A DNA stretch of 17,206 bases from assembly GCF_946221155.1 (NCBI RefSeq), contig NZ_CAMIAN010000040.1, forward strand, positions 1 to 17,206, read 5' to 3'. The position numbers and the translations under genes were made by a program. How positions within the stretch are numbered: the stretch's first letter is position 1; every line of letters begins with the position of its first letter. Below are positions 14,379 to 17,206 of this stretch, in pieces. This DNA is from an uncultured Corynebacterium sp. (GTDB taxonomy: Bacteria; Actinomycetota; Actinomycetes; Mycobacteriales; Mycobacteriaceae). The notes under the pieces were generated by a model, which saw only the letters and a program-made list of their open reading frames with translations, did not search any database and was not told where the DNA came from.

Positions 14379-15946
14379 TGCTTCTCCCCTGCGTTCTTCA
14401 TGGTCTCCGCCGCAGCCACTGCCCGTAGCACCGCCGCGGCCTTGTTGCGAGTCTCCAGGTCCTCGGCCTCCGGGTCAGAGTCCGCTACGATTCCGCCGCC
14501 GGCCTGCACGTACACGGTGCCGTCCTTGTATAGCCCGGTGCGGATTGCGATGGATTGGTCGGTGTTGCCGGAAAAGTCGAAGTAGCCGACTGTACCGCCG
14601 TAGACTCCGCGGCGCGTGTCCTCCAGCGTGTCGATGATTTTCAGCGCCGAAGGCTTCGGCGCTCCCGACAGGGTTCCGGCCGGGAACGTCGCGTTAAACG
14701 CATCCACCGCTGTCTTCCCCGCTGCCAGTTTGCCGCTAACACCGGATACCAGGTGCATCACCGCCGAGTAACGCTCCACGTGGCGGAAGTCGTGTACCTC
14801 CACTGTGCCGGGCTCGCTAACCCTTCCGAGGTCGTTGCGCCCCAGGTCCACCAGCATCAGGTGTTCGGAGTTTTCCTTCTCGTCGTTGACCAGCTCGCGT
14901 TCGAAGGCGAAGTCCTGCTCCACCGTCTCGCCGCGCGGCCTGGATCCCGCGATGGGGAACGTCGTGACATTGCCGTCACGGACCTGTACCAGCGATTCCG
15001 GGGAGGAGCCGATGATGTGGAACGCGGTGGCGTCAAAACCCTCGGTAGGCACGTTAACCAGGAACATGTAGGGCGAAGGGTTCGATACCCGCAGCATGCG
15101 ATAGATATCGATCGGGTCGACGTCGGTCTCCATTTCGAAGCGCTGCGACAGCACCACCTGGAACGCATCGCCGGCCTTGATGTGCTCCTTGACCTTGCCG
15201 ATGCGCTCGCGGTGGTCGTCGTAGGTGCGCTGCCTGCGGTACTTAGGTGTGGGGGTTTCGAAGGTAGTGACGCCCCCTGCAGCGCCCGTGGCCAGCCGTT
15301 CCACCATGGTGTCTAGACGTGTGACTGCCTCGGCGTATGCCTCGTCCACACGCTCGTCGGAGTTATCCCAGTTGATCACGCTGGAAATCAACCAAATGGT
15401 GCCCTCGTAGTGGTCGACGACGGCCATGTCCTCCACCAGCAGCTGCACCATGTCGGGAATGTTCAGGTCGTCGGTGCAGGTGTCCGGCACATTTTCGATG
15501 TAACGGATCATGTCGTAGCCCATGTAGCCCACCAGGCCGCTGGTCAGCGGCGGCAGCCCCGGCATCGGGGCAGTCTGCAGGTGTTTCAGCGTGTTGCGGA
15601 TCGCATCCAGCGGGTCGGTGCCTGCCGGGATGTCCACCGGCGGCTGACCGATCCAGCGCGCCGCCCCGTCGTCCACGCTGCCCTTTGCGGTCAGCGCGCA
15701 GCGAGCACCCGTGCCGATGAAGGAGTAGCGATCCCACGACTGGCCGTGCGCCGCCGACTCCAGCAGGAACGTGCCGGGGCGGCCATCTGCGAGCTTCCGG
15801 TAGGCGGACAGGGCGGTCTCCCCGTCGGCGAGGACCTTGCGAACCACGGGCACCACGCGGTGGTTTGCCGCGAGCTCGCGGAAAGTCTCAAGGCTTGTCA
15901 GATCGCCGATGGACTTACTGGAAGTGTTGTCACCCATGTCTGACAT
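14375..15946 (-). CDS. trpE: Anthranilate synthase component I
   Basis: Makes anthranilate from chorismate using ammonia supplied by a TrpG glutamine amidotransferase, which is not encoded here. From the ATG at 15946 it has 523 aa. The N-terminal part carries the tryptophan feedback site (LLESA, about residues 61-65), so allosteric inhibition by Trp is expected. The C-terminal chorismate-binding domain is complete: PSPYMFLV, PIAGSRPRG, EHLMLVDLGRNDLGRV, FPAGTLSGAPK, YGGTVGYF and the final QAGGGIVADSDPEAE. It is the mycobacterial type rather than the TrpE of the C. glutamicum trp operon. Start choice is open: the ATG at 15946 begins 1 nt after the hisI stop, the ATG at 15937 lies 7 nt after a TAACAT hexamer, and neither has a Shine-Dalgarno. 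A TTG at 15970 would overlap hisI and is less likely. Confidence 0.95.
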   Translation of the reverse strand: MSDMGDNTSSKSIGDLTSLETFRELAANHRVVPVVRKVLADGETALSAYRKLADGRPGTFLLESAAHGQSWDRYSFIGTGARCALTAKGSVDDGAARWIGQPPVDIPAGTDPLDAIRNTLKHLQTAPMPGLPPLTSGLVGYMGYDMIRYIENVPDTCTDDLNIPDMVQLLVEDMAVVDHYEGTIWLISSVINWDNSDERVDEAYAEAVTRLDTMVERLATGAAGGVTTFETPTPKYRRQRTYDDHRERIGKVKEHIKAGDAFQVVLSQRFEMETDVDPIDIYRMLRVSNPSPYMFLVNVPTEGFDATAFHIIGSSPESLVQVRDGNVTTFPIAGSRPRGETVEQDFAFERELVNDEKENSEHLMLVDLGRNDLGRVSEPGTVEVHDFRHVERYSAVMHLVSGVSGKLAAGKTAVDAFNATFPAGTLSGAPKPSALKIIDTLEDTRRGVYGGTVGYFDFSGNTDQSIAIRTGLYKDGTVYVQAGGGIVADSDPEAEDLETRNKAAAVLRAVAAAETMKNAGEKQ

Positions 15947-15950
15947 GTTA
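15945..15950 (-). promoter_or_regulatory. Possible -10 hexamer TAACAT for leaderless trpE
   Basis: TAACAT on the minus strand begins with the hisI stop TAA and lies exactly 7 nt before the ATG at 15937. Upstream, TTGTTT and TTGACG are both present but at imperfect spacing (19 and 14 nt). If active, trpE and the trp genes could be transcribed separately from the his genes. Confidence 0.4.
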
Positions 15951-16331
15951 GGCCAAGCGGTCGGCGTCAAAACAAGTGCGGTCGCCGGTGTGGCAGGCCG
16001 CGCCGGTCTGCTCGATTTTCAGCAACACCGTGTCGCCGTCGCAATCCAAACGCACTTCTTCGACGCGCTGAGTGTGGCCGCTGGTTTCGCCCTTGATCCA
16101 ATAGGACTGGCGCGACCGGGACCAGTAGGTGCCCTTCTTGGTGGCCAGGGTGTGGGCCAGGGCGTGATCGTCCATCCACGCCATCATCAGCACGTCGCCG
16201 TTGGTGACGTCCTGGACAATGGCGGGCACCAGGCCAGCAGCGTTGAAGCGGACGCGCTCGGCGATGGCGGGGTCTAGCTCGTAGGTTGCCGGGTCTGTCT
16301 TGGGATTTGTTTTGGGGTCTGTACTGCTCAC
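15948..16331 (-). CDS. hisI: Phosphoribosyl-AMP cyclohydrolase
   Basis: Opens the adenine ring of phosphoribosyl-AMP, the third step of histidine synthesis; cytoplasmic metal enzyme. The 127-aa protein is the short, monofunctional form without a HisE domain, as in other actinobacteria. The conserved core is intact: WSRSRQSYWIKGETSGH (70-86), the metal-binding DCDGD (96-100), and CHTGDRTCF (113-121) with its two Zn cysteines. The N-terminal tail has a small DPKTNPKTDP near-repeat that is not part of the fold. The GTG start at 16331 overlaps the hisF stop (GTGA), with CGAGG upstream. Translation is thus coupled to hisF. Confidence 0.95.
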   Translation of the reverse strand: MSSTDPKTNPKTDPATYELDPAIAERVRFNAAGLVPAIVQDVTNGDVLMMAWMDDHALAHTLATKKGTYWSRSRQSYWIKGETSGHTQRVEEVRLDCDGDTVLLKIEQTGAACHTGDRTCFDADRLA

Positions 16332-17110
16332 AGCCGTACCTCGTACCCCGCGTCGGCCAGGGCCTGCTTGACCTCGCGGATCTCAACCTCGCCGAAGTGG
16401 AAGATGGAGGCCGCCAGCACGGCATCCGCGCCTGCCTCCACGGCGGACGGGAAGTGCTCCGGGCCGCCCGCACCGCCGGAAGCGATGACGGGGATGGAGA
16501 CAGTCTTGCGCACGGCCTGCAGCATCTCGATATCGAAGCCGGCCTTGGTGCCGTCGCCGTCCATTGAGTTCAGCAAGATCTCTCCCACACCCAGCTCTTC
16601 GCCCTTGCGGGCCCACTCGATGGCATCCAGCCCGGCGGATTTGGTGCCGCCGTGGGTGGTGACCTCAAAGCCAGAGGGGTACTTGTCGGCCTCCGCGGGG
16701 TCTTTCACGCGGCGGGCGTCCACGGACAGGACAATGCACTGCGCGCCGAAGCGCTGGGAAAGCTCGCGCAGCAGCTCGGGGCGGGCGACGGCGGAAGAAT
16801 TGACGCTGACTTTGTCCGCGCCGGCGCGCAGCAGGGCATCCACATCTTCCTCGCTGCGTACTCCCCCGCCGACGGTCAGGGGGATAAACACCTGGTCGGC
16901 GGTGTGGCGCACAACATCCAGCATGGTGCCGCGGCCGTCCTTGGAGGCGGAGACGTCCAGGAAAGTCAGCTCGTCGGCGCCCAGCGCGTCGTAGCGCTTT
17001 GCTAGTTCTACGGGGTCTCCCGCGTCACGCAGCCCCTCGAAGTTCACGCCCTTGACGACGCGACCGTTATCCACGTCCAGACACGGGATAACACGCACGG
17101 TAACGCTCAT
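16328..17110 (-). CDS. hisF: Imidazole glycerol phosphate synthase, cyclase subunit
   Basis: Uses ammonia from HisH and PRFAR to form imidazole glycerol phosphate and AICAR. The 260-aa TIM barrel is normal in length. The catalytic aspartates are present: Asp12 in VIPCLDVDNGRVVKG (7-21) and Asp131 in VLSVDARR. Phosphate-binding segments LTVGGGVRS (78-86), LLNSMDGDGTK (179-189) and VIASGGAGG (208-216) are intact. The ATG at 17110 overlaps the stop of the upstream impA-like gene by 4 bp, and a strong AGGAGG lies 6 nt before it. hisH and hisA are expected just upstream, outside the window. Confidence 0.97.
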   Translation of the reverse strand: MSVTVRVIPCLDVDNGRVVKGVNFEGLRDAGDPVELAKRYDALGADELTFLDVSASKDGRGTMLDVVRHTADQVFIPLTVGGGVRSEEDVDALLRAGADKVSVNSSAVARPELLRELSQRFGAQCIVLSVDARRVKDPAEADKYPSGFEVTTHGGTKSAGLDAIEWARKGEELGVGEILLNSMDGDGTKAGFDIEMLQAVRKTVSIPVIASGGAGGPEHFPSAVEAGADAVLAASIFHFGEVEIREVKQALADAGYEVRL

Positions 17111-17206
17111 CGGATGCCTCCTCGGTCGCGGATCTCCTGGGCGTTGCGAGCGGCTGTGCCGATCGGCACAGCCTGAATGTGCTGCAGGAGGGTAGCGTGC
17201 ACCTCC
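17107..17206 (-). CDS. impA: C-terminal end of an inositol-monophosphatase-like protein (partial)
   Basis: Only the last 32 codons are in the window; the 5' end lies beyond 17206. The visible residues EVHATLLQHIQ fit the last strand and helix of inositol monophosphatases, and an impA-like gene precedes hisF in mycobacteria and corynebacteria, so the call leans on gene order. The TGA overlaps the hisF ATG by 4 bp. In related species the protein is an inositol- or histidinol-phosphatase-like enzyme; which one cannot be told from this fragment. Confidence 0.6.
   Translation of the reverse strand, partial: EVHATLLQHIQAVPIGTAARNAQEIRDRGGIR
17117..17122 (-). promoter_or_regulatory. Strong ribosome binding site AGGAGG for hisF
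   Basis: AGGAGG on the minus strand lies 6 nt before the hisF ATG, inside the 3' end of the upstream gene. It is the best Shine-Dalgarno seen in the window and fixes the hisF start. Confidence 0.75.

Noticed and set aside
15938..15970. trp leader peptide/attenuator before trpE
   Set aside because: hisI ends directly before trpE; no short Trp-rich frame followed by alternative hairpins.

Overview
The window looks like chromosome of a high-GC Corynebacterium or a close relative in the Corynebacteriales. The case rests on the his/trp gene order hisF-hisI-trpE-(Trp-associated membrane protein)-trpC-trpB-trpA-lgt-pyk, which matches the mycobacterial/corynebacterial arrangement. Supporting points are frequent GTG/TTG starts, a DUF222-HNH protein, a DUF4921 protein, and several genes without a Shine-Dalgarno but with a -10-like hexamer about 7 nt before the start codon. 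Genus assignment is inference from order and protein similarity; no rRNA is present. No tRNA, rRNA, CRISPR array, insertion sequence or prophage was seen.

Left part (1-5370, + strand). A PepSY-type membrane protein with a histidine-rich loop is followed by a three-gene polar amino-acid ABC importer: lipoprotein receptor, permease, ATPase. The importer appears to have its own promoter, whose TATAAT overlaps the PepSY stop codon. A DUF222/HNH endonuclease-like gene with distinctly different codon choice follows. It overlaps, tail to tail, a small unrecognised gene on the minus strand.

Middle (5351-8472). The unrecognised 129-aa protein is divergent from a DUF4921 gene (a GalT/HIT-like protein of unknown substrate). 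An M20 amidohydrolase follows on the + strand, separated by a short tandem repeat that puts stop codons in all three frames. The amidohydrolase overlaps the pyk 3' end on the opposite strand.

Right part (8454-17206, minus strand). Read in the transcription direction this is: the end of an inositol-monophosphatase-like gene (impA), hisF, hisI, trpE, a Trp-associated membrane protein, trpC, trpB, trpA, lgt and pyk. Most neighbours overlap by 4 bp (ATGA/GTGA) or lie within 20 nt. Together they supply two steps of histidine synthesis (HisF imidazole-glycerol-phosphate formation, HisI cyclohydrolase), anthranilate synthase component I, indole-glycerol-phosphate synthase and tryptophan synthase. 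Lipoprotein lipidation (Lgt) and the last glycolytic step (Pyk) follow. trpG, trpD and trpF are not in the window.

The longest stretch without a coding gene is under 100 nt. I found no convincing undescribed multi-gene system. The most interesting leads are the repeated stop-codon/-10 overlaps with probable leaderless starts, the ancestral-type his-trp cluster (with its implication for PriA), the HIT-like motif in the DUF4921 protein and the unrecognised 129-aa protein.
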